Source: Bacillota bacterium
Lineage (GTDB): Bacteria; Bacillota; Clostridia; Saccharofermentanales; Fastidiosipilaceae
Reading direction: 5' to 3'
Assembly (NCBI GenBank): GCA_023388435.1
Contig: JAEWGG010000021.1
Location: forward strand, 1-51,388
DNA: 51,388 nucleotides
Part shown: positions 41,202 through 50,029 of the stretch, piece by piece
Numbering within the stretch: position 1 is the stretch's first letter
Layout of the letters: each line of letters begins with the position of its first letter
The notes under the pieces: model-generated
What the model saw: the letters and a program-made list of their open reading frames with translations, nothing else
What the model was told of the DNA's origin: nothing
Database searches by the model: none
Program-made: the position numbers and the translations under genes

Positions 41202-42385
41202 AGACTCATCTCCCCTCTACCCCTGGCGGCCGCGACCGCTGTCTCTGGCTGGATATCCCGCTGAGGACTGGCCGCCTTGCGCAGACGGTTCATATAGGCC
41301 AGCCCCAGACCGCGCTCATCCAGGGCCTGGACGAGAAGGAGCTGGGCCGGGCTCTCATCGTAGCTGCGCAGGGCCCAGAAGAGCTTCTGGGCCGCCTCCC
41401 GATGCTCCGCCTCGGGGGCGAAGGTCCAGACGGGGCGAAGCCTGGCCCAGAGCCCTGTCCCCAGGACACGGCGCAGGTGCTCCGCCCAGTCGGCAGCCAC
41501 ATAGAGGGCCAGTGGAGCCTGCTGCTCAGTCCCCTCCGTCTCCAGCCGCAAGCGGATGGCCGCCTCCGCCTCCGCCAGGCTCTCCACAATGAGCAAGGGC
41601 TTCTTCGGCGCATAGTGGCGGTACTTCATACCCGGGGCCAGGGGCCGCTCACCAGCCCCCAACTCTGGACGCTGGCGGCCAGGCTCCAGTAAGCGCTGCT
41701 CCCAGCCCGCCTCCGCCTGGAAGTCCGGGCAGTTTTGGAGGAAGTCCAGGACCTCCTCCGCAGAGAGGGCCCCGGGCCGCAAAATGCGGGGCTGACGGGG
41801 CTGACTCAGGTCCAGAACGGTGGACTCCAGGCCAAAATCACAGGAACCGGCATCAATAATGTAGTCCACCCGTCCTTCCAGGTCCCGGCAGACGTGCTGG
41901 GCCTCCGTAGGACTGGGCAGGCCAGAGCGGTTGGCGGAGGGAGCCGCCACGGGCAGGTCCGCCAGGCTCAGGAGGCGGCGGGCCACAGGGTGACTGGGAA
42001 TGCGCAGGGCCACCGTGTCCAGACCGCCAGTCACCGTCATGGGCAGCTTGGGGGATTTGGGAAGGATGCAGCTAAAGGGGCCGGGAGCAAAGCGGCGAAA
42101 GAGGGCCTGGGCCAGGGGCGGGAGCTCCCGGCAGAGTGGGAGCAGCTGCTCGCTCCGGGCCACGTGCACGATCAGCGGATTGTCCTGGGGACGGCCCTTT
42201 GCCGCATAGATGCGACGGGCCGCCTCGGGATCCCAGGCCGAGGCCCCCAAGCCATAAACCGTTTCTGTAGGAAAGGCGACCAGGCCGCCCTGACGCAGGC
42301 AGGCCGCCGCCGGGGCCAGCTGCTCCGCCAGACGCCCGTCATCCGCCCAGTCCTCGGGCGCAATACGAATAATCCTGGTCCTCAT
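41198..42385 (-). CDS. ywlC: L-threonylcarbamoyladenylate synthase, Sua5 two-domain type
   Basis: This enzyme makes threonylcarbamoyl-AMP from threonine, bicarbonate and ATP for the t6A37 modification of ANN-decoding tRNAs. The 395-residue product has the YrdC domain (PTETVYGLG at 39-47, AKGRPQDNPL at 62-71, AAPSANRSGLPSPT) and the C-terminal Sua5 domain joined by LAPGMKYRHYAPKKPL. Its ATG overlaps the prfA stop by 4 bases. A GGAGG lies 7 bases upstream. Confidence 0.94.
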   Translation of the reverse strand: MRTRIIRIAPEDWADDGRLAEQLAPAAACLRQGGLVAFPTETVYGLGASAWDPEAARRIYAAKGRPQDNPLIVHVARSEQLLPLCRELPPLAQALFRRFAPGPFSCILPKSPKLPMTVTGGLDTVALRIPSHPVARRLLSLADLPVAAPSANRSGLPSPTEAQHVCRDLEGRVDYIIDAGSCDFGLESTVLDLSQPRQPRILRPGALSAEEVLDFLQNCPDFQAEAGWEQRLLEPGRQRPELGAGERPLAPGMKYRHYAPKKPLLIVESLAEAEAAIRLRLETEGTEQQAPLALYVAADWAEHLRRVLGTGLWARLRPVWTFAPEAEHREAAQKLFWALRSYDESPAQLLLVQALDERGLGLAYMNRLRKAASPQRDIQPETAVAAARGRGEMSL

Positions 42386-43452
42386 TCCTGGGCCTCCACC
42401 TGGGCGGCCTTCTCCGCCTCACGCAGGGGCAGAACCAGGTCGTCCAGGTTCCCTGCCAGTACGCCATCCAGCTTATACAGGGTCAGGCCGATACGGTGAT
42501 CCGTAACCCTGCTCTGCGGAAAATTATAAGTTCGAATACGCTCCGAGCGGTCCCCGGTCCCCACCTGATCTTTGCGCAGAGCCGCCGTCTCCTCCTCCTG
42601 CCTGCTGCGCTCCATCTCAAGCAGCTTGCTGCGGAGGACCTTCAGCGCCTTGTCCTTATTTTTGTGCTGGGAGCGCTCATCCTGACAGGTGACCACAGTA
42701 TTCGTAGGCAGGTGGGTGATGCGGATCGCTGAGGAGGTCTTGTTGACGTGCTGGCCACCCGCTCCCGAGGCCCGATAGGTGTCGATGCGCAGGTCTGCCA
42801 TATTCAGCTCATAGTCAATCTCATCGACCTCGGGCATGACCGCCACCGTACAGGTCGAGGTGTGAATGCGTCCGCCTGATTCTGTCTGGGGGACCCGCTG
42901 GACACGGTGGACGCCACTTTCGTACTTATAGAGGCTAAAGGCGCCCTGGCCCTGGATTTCCAGCACCACATTCTTGTAACCGCCCAATTCCGTCTCGGTC
43001 GCATCTAAGACGGAGGCTCCCAGCTGCTTCTGGTCCGCGTAGGCCTGGTACATCTGGAGGAGGTCAGCCGCAAAAAGGGCTGCCTCATCGCCGCCGGCCC
43101 CCGCACGAATCTCCAGAAGTATGTCCCTCTTGTCGCGGGGATCCTGATCCGCCATAGCCTCCTGAATCAGATCTTCAAGGCGCTGGGACTCAGCCTCCAG
43201 GCTGCTCAGTTCAGCCTGGGCCGCCTGGCGCTCCTCGGGCTGCTCCGCCTCGGACAGGAGCTCCCGCGCCACCTCGATATCTGCCAGACAGGCCTCCTGG
43301 GCCTGGATGGCCTGGGCCAGCTCCTCCAGGGCGGCGTGCTCCTTGACCAGACGCAAGTAGTGTTCGGGATCGGCCAGAACCTGCGGATCCAACATGGCCG
43401 CCCCCAACTCCTCGTAACGGGCGACGATGCGCTGTCTGTTTTGCTCGGCCAC
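42382..43452 (-). CDS. prfA: Peptide chain release factor 1
   Basis: RF1 reads UAA and UAG and triggers peptide release. The 356-residue protein has the GGQ loop in RASGAGGQHVNKTSSAIR, and the PxT stop-recognition motif as RVPQTESGGRIHTS, which assigns it to RF1 rather than RF2. The start is GTG with GAGGAG upstream. The prmC methyltransferase that normally modifies the GGQ is not adjacent. Confidence 0.95.
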   Translation of the reverse strand: MAEQNRQRIVARYEELGAAMLDPQVLADPEHYLRLVKEHAALEELAQAIQAQEACLADIEVARELLSEAEQPEERQAAQAELSSLEAESQRLEDLIQEAMADQDPRDKRDILLEIRAGAGGDEAALFAADLLQMYQAYADQKQLGASVLDATETELGGYKNVVLEIQGQGAFSLYKYESGVHRVQRVPQTESGGRIHTSTCTVAVMPEVDEIDYELNMADLRIDTYRASGAGGQHVNKTSSAIRITHLPTNTVVTCQDERSQHKNKDKALKVLRSKLLEMERSRQEEETAALRKDQVGTGDRSERIRTYNFPQSRVTDHRIGLTLYKLDGVLAGNLDDLVLPLREAEKAAQVEAQE

Positions 43453-43502
43453 GGGACTCTCCTCTTTTCTATCTCTAATTCATTCCAGCCAGTGTACGGA
43501 GA

Positions 43503-43553
43503 AAGACCTCCCCGGCTCCGACTCCGGGTCGGAAGCTGCAAGGAGGTCTCCTG
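43503..43553 (-). terminator. Hairpin between mltG and prfA
   Basis: AGACCTCC and GGAGGTCT pair around an inner GC-rich hairpin and are followed on the minus strand by TTTCTC. It may terminate or attenuate transcription from mltG into prfA. Confidence 0.6.
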
Positions 43554-43592
43554 ACACTGCTGGCTCTAGGCCTCTCAGCCTAAGGCTGGGCC

Positions 43593-44909
43593 TCATTGCA
43601 GGTACTTGGCGATATTGGCCTGGTGCTCCTCATAGGTGTCGGCAAAGACCGTCGTACCCGAACCGTCCAGAGTTGCCAGGAAGTACATGGTGTTCATGTC
43701 CTTAGTATCCGGATAGAGGGCCGCCAGTATCGCCGCACGGCTGGGCGAACCGATGGGGCCCGGGGGCAGACCGTCATTCACGTATGTGTTATACGGGTCC
43801 TGCAGATCCAGGTCTGCCTGGGAGGGAATCACATTGATCTTCAGTCCCAGTTTCCGCTGCGCATAGTGAACGGTGACGTCGGACTGGAGGCGGACCCCCT
43901 TTTCCAGGCGGTTATGGAAGACGCGGGAAATCCGGTACATATCCGCCTCATTGCCGCTCTCTTTCTGGATAATCGAGGCCAGGGTCAGGATCTGGTCCAT
44001 GCTGTAGCCCAGCTCCTTGGCACGCTGCATCATTTTCTCATCGACGCGGTTTTCGAAGTTGTTCAAAAAAGTCCGCAGGATGGTTTCGCTGTCGGCGTTC
44101 ATATCGAACTTATAGGTGTCCGGGAAGAGGTAGCCCTCCAGGGCGTTGTCGCGCTTGCTCTCCTCCTTGGCCTGGGCCTCGGCCTCTTTCTTATCCTTCT
44201 TCGCCCCCTCGTTGTTCACCCCGGGAATGGCGCGGACGAAGTCGTAGTCCATGAAGTCGTTCGGCTGCTTGACCATCCGGTCCAGCTCCTCATCATTGAC
44301 ATAAATGCCGTTCTTCTTCAGGGTCTCCTTAATCTCCAGGTAGCTGCTCCCATCCTGGATGCGCACCGTCTTGCTCGCCGGATCCTGGGAGAGTATGTAG
44401 GTCAGCTGGTCATAGCTCATGCCCTTGCGGACGAAGTGCGTGCCCTGGCGAAAGGCCGAACTGTAGCCGTTGACACGGACGAAGAGGTTAAAGACCGTGG
44501 TGTCCGAAATGATCCCCTTCTCCTTCAGCTGCTTGGCGATGGCCTGGGGCGTATCGCCGACCTTCACAAAAATCATCACCGCCCCTGGACTCTCACTGTT
44601 CAGGGCGACCTGCTCCGCCTGGGGGATGCTCGGCAGGGGGGTCAGAGTCGGGGAGGCGGGAATCAGCTTGCCCTCCGCATCCTTCGGCCCAATCTGCTCT
44701 CCGGCCTCATTCGTCTGAGCCAGAACCGTCTCCTTCAAGGCCTTCTCACGCTCGGAGGCCCACTTCATCTGCTGGTCAAAGGACTTCAGGCGCTTCTCCT
44801 GATTCAGGATGTAGCGGTAACCTGAAACCAGGCCCAGACCAATAAACAGGACGATGGCCAGGATTAGGACTGCGATCTGTATCGTTCGTCTCAACTTGTT
44901 GGAAAGCAT
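43593..44909 (-). CDS. mltG: Endolytic transglycosylase MltG (YceG-like)
   Basis: MltG cuts nascent glycan strands at the membrane and so sets peptidoglycan chain length. The 438-residue protein has one membrane segment (about 12-32), a LysM-like part (VKVGDTPQAIAKQLKEKGII) and the YceG catalytic region with the glutamate in LASIIQKESG, LQSDVTVHYA and DPYNTYVNDGLPPGPIGSPS. Near residue 240 is a Lys/Glu-rich insertion. GGAG precedes ATG 44909, 14 bases after the typA stop. Confidence 0.94.
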   Translation of the reverse strand: MLSNKLRRTIQIAVLILAIVLFIGLGLVSGYRYILNQEKRLKSFDQQMKWASEREKALKETVLAQTNEAGEQIGPKDAEGKLIPASPTLTPLPSIPQAEQVALNSESPGAVMIFVKVGDTPQAIAKQLKEKGIISDTTVFNLFVRVNGYSSAFRQGTHFVRKGMSYDQLTYILSQDPASKTVRIQDGSSYLEIKETLKKNGIYVNDEELDRMVKQPNDFMDYDFVRAIPGVNNEGAKKDKKEAEAQAKEESKRDNALEGYLFPDTYKFDMNADSETILRTFLNNFENRVDEKMMQRAKELGYSMDQILTLASIIQKESGNEADMYRISRVFHNRLEKGVRLQSDVTVHYAQRKLGLKINVIPSQADLDLQDPYNTYVNDGLPPGPIGSPSRAAILAALYPDTKDMNTMYFLATLDGSGTTVFADTYEEHQANIAKYLQ

Positions 44910-44923
44910 GCAAGGCTCCGTCT

Positions 44924-46903
44924 CTAGCTACGCTTCTTGGCCGCATCGGCCTTAGCTCTCAGCTCCGTATTCAGAATACGCTTGCGCATGCGAATCGAAC
45001 TGGGGGTCACTTCGACCAGCTCGTCGTCCGAGATGAATTCCAGACACTGCTCCAGGCTCATCTTGGTCGGCGGCACCAGTCGCTGGGCCTCATCGGAACC
45101 CGCCGCCCGCATATTGGTCACATGCTTCTTCTTGCAGACATTGACCACAATGTCCCCGCTCTTGGGATTTGAACCGACGATCATGCCCTCATAGACCTCT
45201 GTGCCCGCGGGGATGAAGAGGGGGCCGCGGCTCTGGGCGTTATAGAGGCCATAAGTCAGAGCAGTGCCCCGCTCCCAGGCCACCAGGACGCCGTGACTGC
45301 GCACAGAAATTTCGCCCTTCCACGGCTCAAAGCCAGAAATAATGCTGTTCATTATACCATTGCCCTTGGTGTCGGTCAAAAATTCACTGCGGTAGCCGAT
45401 CAGTCCACGGGAGGGACAGGTAAACTCCAGACGGCTGTAGCCCTTCTCCGGCGGAGCCATATTTACCAATTCCGCCCGGCGCTGACCAAGCTTCTCGATG
45501 ACCACGCCGACATATTCCTCCGGCACGTCAATCAGCAGCTGTTCCACAGGCTCGTGGTCCACACCCTGAATCTTTTTCACAATGACACTCGGCCGCGAGA
45601 CCTGGAATTCGTAGCCCTCACGGCGCATATTTTCAATAAGGATGGACAGGTGCAGCTCTCCACGGCCCTTAACCACATAGGCCTCGGGGGACTCCGTCTC
45701 CTCCAGACGCATGCTCACATTGGTCTCCATCTCCCGGAAGAGGCGGTCGCGGAGGTGGCGCGAGGTCACAAACTTGCCCTCCTGTCCGGCGAAGGGACTG
45801 TTGTTGACGCTAAACGTCATCGCGATCGTCGGCTCATCGATGTCGACAAAGGGCAGGGCTTCCACGCAGTCCACACTGCAGACGGTATCTCCGATATTGA
45901 TCTCCGGGATTCCAGCCAGACAGACGATCTCTCCGACTTTTGCCTGCTCAACCTCCACCCGCTTCAGGCCCTCAAAACGCATCAGCTTGACAATGCGGGC
46001 CTGCTGCTGGCTGTTGTCGTCATAGGAGCAGACGCAGATCGGACGGTTCTTCTCGGCTCGCCCCCGCTCGATGCGGCCGATGGCCAGGCGGCCCACATAG
46101 GGGTCGGAGACGATGTTGGAAACCAGGATCTGCAGGGGGGCCTCCGACTCTCCCTGAGGGGCCTGGATCTCGTTGACAATGGTTTCGAGGAGAGGAAGTA
46201 TCGTCTTGGCCCGCCCCTCCAGAGCCTCAGCCATATCCCGCGAGGCGTAGGCGTTGCGGGCCGAGGCGTAGATCACGGGGAAGTCCAGCTGCTCGTCATC
46301 CGCCCCCAGCTCCATGAAGAGTTCCAGGATCATATCCTCCACCTCGGCCGGACGGGCGTCAGGGCGGTCAATCTTATTGATAACGACAATGGGCTGGAGG
46401 CGGAGCTCCAGAGCCTTCTTCAGCACAAAGCGGGTCTGGGGCATGGGACCGTCATAGGCGTCCACGACGAGGAGAACGCCGTCAACCATCTTCAGCACGC
46501 GCTCCACCTCGCCGCCGAAGTCGGCATGGCCCGGTGTATCCACCACATTGATGCGGTACTGGCCATAGCGGATGGCCGTGTTCTTCGCCAGGATGGTGAT
46601 GCCGCGCTCGCGCTCGATGTCCCCCGAGTCCATGACCCGCTTATTCACCTGCTCGTTCTGGCGAAAGGTACCCGACTGGCGCAGCATGGCATCGACCAGG
46701 GTAGTCTTACCGTGGTCGACATGGGCGATGATCGCAATATTGCGCAGTTCCTCAGCCTCCAGCTCCTGGCCCAGATCCGCCAGGACCTCCTGGGCTTCAA
46801 GGGCCGCCTGCAGGGCCTGGAGATTCTCATAACCCAGGGCCTGGGCCTCCTGTTCCGTCATCTGGGCGAGATTAAATCCACCCTTAGTCTCATTCTCTGC
46901 CAT
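44924..46903 (-). CDS. typA: Ribosome-associated GTPase TypA/BipA
   Basis: TypA is an EF-G-like translational GTPase involved in 50S assembly and stress adaptation. The G domain starts at about residue 54 with RNIAIIAHVDHGKTTLVDAM and includes ERGITILAKN, DTPGHADFGGEVER and NKIDRPDARP; the C-terminal BipA domain carries PSRGLIGYRSEFLTDTKGNG. The 659 residues exceed the usual 605-615 because of a 50-residue acidic N-terminal extension. ATG 46903 is supported by a purine-rich site; an ATG at 46861 lacks one. Confidence 0.94.
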   Translation of the reverse strand: MAENETKGGFNLAQMTEQEAQALGYENLQALQAALEAQEVLADLGQELEAEELRNIAIIAHVDHGKTTLVDAMLRQSGTFRQNEQVNKRVMDSGDIERERGITILAKNTAIRYGQYRINVVDTPGHADFGGEVERVLKMVDGVLLVVDAYDGPMPQTRFVLKKALELRLQPIVVINKIDRPDARPAEVEDMILELFMELGADDEQLDFPVIYASARNAYASRDMAEALEGRAKTILPLLETIVNEIQAPQGESEAPLQILVSNIVSDPYVGRLAIGRIERGRAEKNRPICVCSYDDNSQQQARIVKLMRFEGLKRVEVEQAKVGEIVCLAGIPEINIGDTVCSVDCVEALPFVDIDEPTIAMTFSVNNSPFAGQEGKFVTSRHLRDRLFREMETNVSMRLEETESPEAYVVKGRGELHLSILIENMRREGYEFQVSRPSVIVKKIQGVDHEPVEQLLIDVPEEYVGVVIEKLGQRRAELVNMAPPEKGYSRLEFTCPSRGLIGYRSEFLTDTKGNGIMNSIISGFEPWKGEISVRSHGVLVAWERGTALTYGLYNAQSRGPLFIPAGTEVYEGMIVGSNPKSGDIVVNVCKKKHVTNMRAAGSDEAQRLVPPTKMSLEQCLEFISDDELVEVTPSSIRMRKRILNTELRAKADAAKKRS

Positions 46904-47000
46904 CGTCTTCTTCTCTACTCCTCGAAAAGCGCTCCACATTGGCAGGGCCCGAAGCCCCTGCTGTCGCTAAATCTATTCTTTTATACAGCTCCTGCCAAAC

Positions 47001-48404
47001 TCAGTCCTCTGCTGAGCCTCCGCCGCCCTCTTCCGGCCTGCTCCGCCGGGCGCTGCGCTTCTTATGCAGGGCAGCCAGGTCCTCCTTCGCCCCCTTCTCA
47101 CGCAGGGTCAGACGAATGGGGTTCCCCTTGAAGCCAAAGCTACGGCGGAACTGGTTCTCCAGATAGCGGTCATAGGAAAAGTGCAGGAGCTCGCGGCTGT
47201 TGACAAAGAGGATGAACTCCGGCGGGGCCACGGCCACCTGAGTGGCATAGGCAATCTTCAAACGGCGCCCCTTGTACTGCGGGGCCGGTACGCGCTGCTG
47301 GACTTCGGCGATAAAATCGTTGAGCTGACCTGTCGGCACCCGCTTATGTGCCTCGGCATAGACCTCATCAATCAGCGGGTAGAGCTCCTTGCAGCGCTGG
47401 CCCGTCCGAGCCGATATGAAGAGGACCGGCGCGTAGTCCATGAAGCGGAAACGGCCCAGGAGCTCCTCGCGATAATGTTCCAGGGTGCCCGTCTCCTTCT
47501 CAATGAGATCCCACTTGTTGACCACAAAAATACAGGCCTTACCCGCATGATGCGCCAGCCCGGCAACCTTCGTATCCTGTTCGGTGACCCCTTTTTCCGC
47601 GTCGATCAGAATCAGACAGACATCGGCCCGCTCAATGGCCGCAATGGCCCGAATGATGCTGTAGTGCTCGACAGCACTGTCGATACGGCTCTTGCGCCGC
47701 AGCCCCGCCGTGTCGACGAAGACGTAGGTCCGACCGCCATAGTGCAGTTCCGAATCGATGCTGTCCCTGGTCGTCCCTGCAATATCGGAGACTATGGCCC
47801 GCTCCTCCCCAGCCAGGCGGTTAAGCAGGGAGGACTTCCCCGCATTGGGACGGCCGATGATAGCCACGCGCAGCCCCTCTTCCGCCTCCGCCTCCTCCAG
47901 CTCTGGGAGCTTGGTGATCAGGCAGTCCAGAACCTCCCCGAGCCCCAGGCGGTGGGCTGCGGAGATGGAGAAGACGTCCGGGATACCCAGCTGATAGAAG
48001 TCATAGAACTCCGCGGGTGGCTCTCCCGGATCGTCGCACTTATTGACGAGGACGAGGATGGGCTTGCCTGAGCGACGCAGCATCATCGCAATTTCCTGGT
48101 CCTCGGGGTGGAGGCCTGTTTTAATATCACAGATAAAAAGGATGGCGTCGGCCATGTCGATGGCCATCTCCGCCTGCCGCCGCATCTCCCGCGGAATCAG
48201 TTCTTCCGACTCCGGCTCAATTCCCCCTGTATCGATCAGAGTGAAGGGGCGACCCTGCCACTCGCTGCGCGCGTAGAGCCGGTCACGGGTCACGCCAGGC
48301 ATGTCATCCACAATGGCCAGACGGCTGCCCACCAGCCAGTTAAAAAAGCTGGACTTCCCCACATTGGGCCGTCCTACTACGGCCACAATCGCCTGTCTCC
48401 GCAT
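47001..48404 (-). CDS. der: GTPase Der (EngA)
   Basis: Der is a double-G-domain GTPase required for 50S subunit maturation. The 467-residue protein has the first domain (VGRPNVGKSSFFN, DTGGIEP, NKCDD), the second domain (IGRPNAGKSSLLN, DTAGLRRKSRI, NKWDLIEK) and the KH-like C-terminal domain ending FKGNPIRLTLREKG plus a basic Arg-rich tail. GGGAGG lies upstream of ATG 48404. Confidence 0.96.
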   Translation of the reverse strand: MRRQAIVAVVGRPNVGKSSFFNWLVGSRLAIVDDMPGVTRDRLYARSEWQGRPFTLIDTGGIEPESEELIPREMRRQAEMAIDMADAILFICDIKTGLHPEDQEIAMMLRRSGKPILVLVNKCDDPGEPPAEFYDFYQLGIPDVFSISAAHRLGLGEVLDCLITKLPELEEAEAEEGLRVAIIGRPNAGKSSLLNRLAGEERAIVSDIAGTTRDSIDSELHYGGRTYVFVDTAGLRRKSRIDSAVEHYSIIRAIAAIERADVCLILIDAEKGVTEQDTKVAGLAHHAGKACIFVVNKWDLIEKETGTLEHYREELLGRFRFMDYAPVLFISARTGQRCKELYPLIDEVYAEAHKRVPTGQLNDFIAEVQQRVPAPQYKGRRLKIAYATQVAVAPPEFILFVNSRELLHFSYDRYLENQFRRSFGFKGNPIRLTLREKGAKEDLAALHKKRSARRSRPEEGGGGSAED

Positions 48405-48454
48405 CGCACTGCCTCCCTTCCGCTTCTGAAACCAGATTCATCCTTCTCCATGAT

Positions 48455-48490
48455 GAAAAAAGCAGCCAGACTCTAGAGCCCGCTGCTTCC
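48455..48490 (-). terminator. Terminator between rpmF and der
   Basis: AGCAGC and GCTGCT pair around a 15-base loop and are followed on the minus strand by TTTTTTC. The stem is short, so read-through into der is likely. Confidence 0.6.
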
Positions 48491-48530
48491 TCATCTGTCC
48501 CGACTGTGTCTCAGTGTCTCGAATGGATGC

Positions 48531-48716
48531 TTACTTCATCTCATTCACGGCGACAACCTGCTGACCATCGTAGTAACCGCAGTTCTTGCAGACACGATGG
48601 GGCATCTTCAGGCTGTGGCAACGGGGGCACTTGCTGAGGTTCGGCACTTCCACCTTCCAGTTGTTGCGGTGTCTGCGCGAACGTGCCTTCGACCATCTGC
48701 TCTTAGGTACTGCCAT
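48531..48716 (-). CDS. rpmF: 50S ribosomal protein L32
   Basis: The 61-residue protein has the L32 start MAVPKSRWSKARSRRHRNNW and a zinc ribbon of four cysteines (CPRC and CKNC). ATG 48716 follows AGGAGG; the open frame upstream of it is not coding. It lies directly after yceD, the common arrangement. Confidence 0.96.
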   Translation of the reverse strand: MAVPKSRWSKARSRRHRNNWKVEVPNLSKCPRCHSLKMPHRVCKNCGYYDGQQVVAVNEMK

Positions 48717-48733
48717 GTTCGTTCCTCCTATCC

Positions 48734-48765
48734 CTAGTAGCGGCCCACACGGAGGGGCCACTAGC
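48734..48765 (-). other. Intercistronic hairpin between yceD and rpmF
   Basis: CTAGT-GCGGCCC and GGGGCC-ACTAG can pair around a short loop. There is no T run, so it is more likely an mRNA processing or stability element that allows L32 to be made in excess. Confidence 0.4.
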
Positions 48766-48773
48766 GTATTCAC

Positions 48774-49289
48774 TCAATCAGTCTCCACCTCACCCGAAGG
48801 CAGGTGTTCCAGAAGTCCAGCCAAGGCTCCGAAGGCCCCCTGCCCTTCCGGTGCCGACTCCTCAGCCGCAACGGGGCTGATCCCCGCACAGTCCTCACTG
48901 CAGAGCTGCCTGGTGGGCAGCTGCTCCTGTAAGCGCTGAAGTATGGCCTCGGCCAATTCCAGCTGCTCCCCCTGATAGAAGAAGCAGTCGTCGTTCTCCG
49001 CCAGACTCTCAGCCTGCTGTTCCGGATAAAATTCCAGCCTCAGCTCGCCACCCAGATGCAGGGGGCAGGGCTTGAGACAGCGGCCGCAGGGCATCTGAAC
49101 TTCCAGGTCGGCACGACCTTCGTAGACGAGCTGTCCGTACTGTCGGTGCCGCAGGGTCCCATCCAGAAGAAGTGGGCCCGTAGCCTCCGCCCCATAGAGC
49201 AGGCTGTAAGCCTCTGGCCAGGCCAGGGGACCAGTCAGTCGCTCGCTCTGTTCGGCCCGCCGCAGCAGGTCCCGAAGTGATATGGGCAT
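48774..49289 (-). CDS. YceD (DUF177) family protein
   Basis: The 171-residue protein has the two cysteine blocks of the family, CGRCLKPC and LCSEDCAG, and the usual place before rpmF. YceD proteins are thought to act in 23S rRNA/ribosome metabolism; the mechanism is not established. ATG 49289 is chosen for the GGAGG 5 bases upstream, although ATG 49301 and a TTG at 49343 are in frame. Confidence 0.87.
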   Translation of the reverse strand: MPISLRDLLRRAEQSERLTGPLAWPEAYSLLYGAEATGPLLLDGTLRHRQYGQLVYEGRADLEVQMPCGRCLKPCPLHLGGELRLEFYPEQQAESLAENDDCFFYQGEQLELAEAILQRLQEQLPTRQLCSEDCAGISPVAAEESAPEGQGAFGALAGLLEHLPSGEVETD

Positions 49290-49314
49290 AGCTACCTCCA
49301 TAGACGCGAAGAAT

Positions 49315-49343
49315 ATATTCCCAGAATTCCCCGCAACTGTCAA
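49315..49343 (-). promoter_or_regulatory. Promoter of the yceD-rpmF transcript
   Basis: TTGACA (49338-49343) is followed at 17 bases by a weak -10, GAATAT (49315-49320), on the minus strand. Confidence 0.5.
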
Positions 49344-49372
49344 GTCTTTTGCTTAGCTAGGAGGCGAAAATC

Positions 49373-49945
49373 TCAGCGCCGAATCTGGACTCGCTGGTCG
49401 ATGTCCTCTGCCGGCTTCGGCTCCGGCTCCGCGAGAATCTGGCCAAAGGGCATCTGGGCCAGAAGCTGGTAGTCTGTCGGCAGGTCGAAGAGCTCCTGGA
49501 CTTTGAGGTCAATAACCGGGTTATAGTGCTGCAAGGAGGCCCCCAGGCCCAAATCGCGCAGAGCGGTCCAGACGCTGAGCTGGAGCATACCGCTGGACTG
49601 ATTCGCCCACACGGGAAAATTCTCCGCATAAGTCGGGAACTGTTCTTGCATACGGCGCAGGGTCTCCCGGTCGTAGAAGTAGAGCACCGTGCCCGCAGCC
49701 TGGCGGAAGCCCTCGATTTTTTCGTGGGGCAGCTTTCCTTCAAACGCGGCCTCAACCGCATCCCAGAGCTCTTCGTGACGCTGTCCCAGGGCGACAACCA
49801 CACGGCTGCTCTTCATGTTGAAGGCGTCAGGTACAAGCTCCGTCGCACGGCGTATGCTGTCCACGATCTGCTCCTCCGTGACGGGGAGTTCACGCCCCAG
49901 TGCGTAGTAGCTGCGTCTTTTGGCGAGGGATGTCAAAATGCTCAT
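49373..49945 (-). CDS. Nitroreductase-family oxidoreductase
   Basis: The 190-residue protein fits the FMN-dependent nitroreductase fold of the Frm2/HBN1-like subgroup: AKRRSYYALG at the start, DAFNMKSSRVVVALGQRHEELW, FPVWANQSSGMLQLSVWTAL and DLGLGASLQHYNP. Substrates of this subgroup are unclear (nitro compounds, fatty-acid or redox signalling). AAAGGAG precedes ATG 49945. It is near the pirin/MarR pair but has a separate upstream region. Confidence 0.88.
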   Translation of the reverse strand: MSILTSLAKRRSYYALGRELPVTEEQIVDSIRRATELVPDAFNMKSSRVVVALGQRHEELWDAVEAAFEGKLPHEKIEGFRQAAGTVLYFYDRETLRRMQEQFPTYAENFPVWANQSSGMLQLSVWTALRDLGLGASLQHYNPVIDLKVQELFDLPTDYQLLAQMPFGQILAEPEPKPAEDIDQRVQIRR

Positions 49946-50029
49946 AATATCGTTTCTCCTTTATCTTTTTATTTGAATGCTTGCTTCTGGGCAAAGCTCC
50001 TTCTCTCACCTGGCCCTGAGCCACTCGTC

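Noticed and set aside
45293..47131. A 612-codon open frame antisense to typA
   Set aside because: It lies opposite an unmistakable gene, has no ribosome site and codes a His/Gln/Leu-rich sequence with no domain. Long antisense frames of this type occur across the window wherever codon usage is GC-rich (also opposite mnmE, uxaB and mltG).
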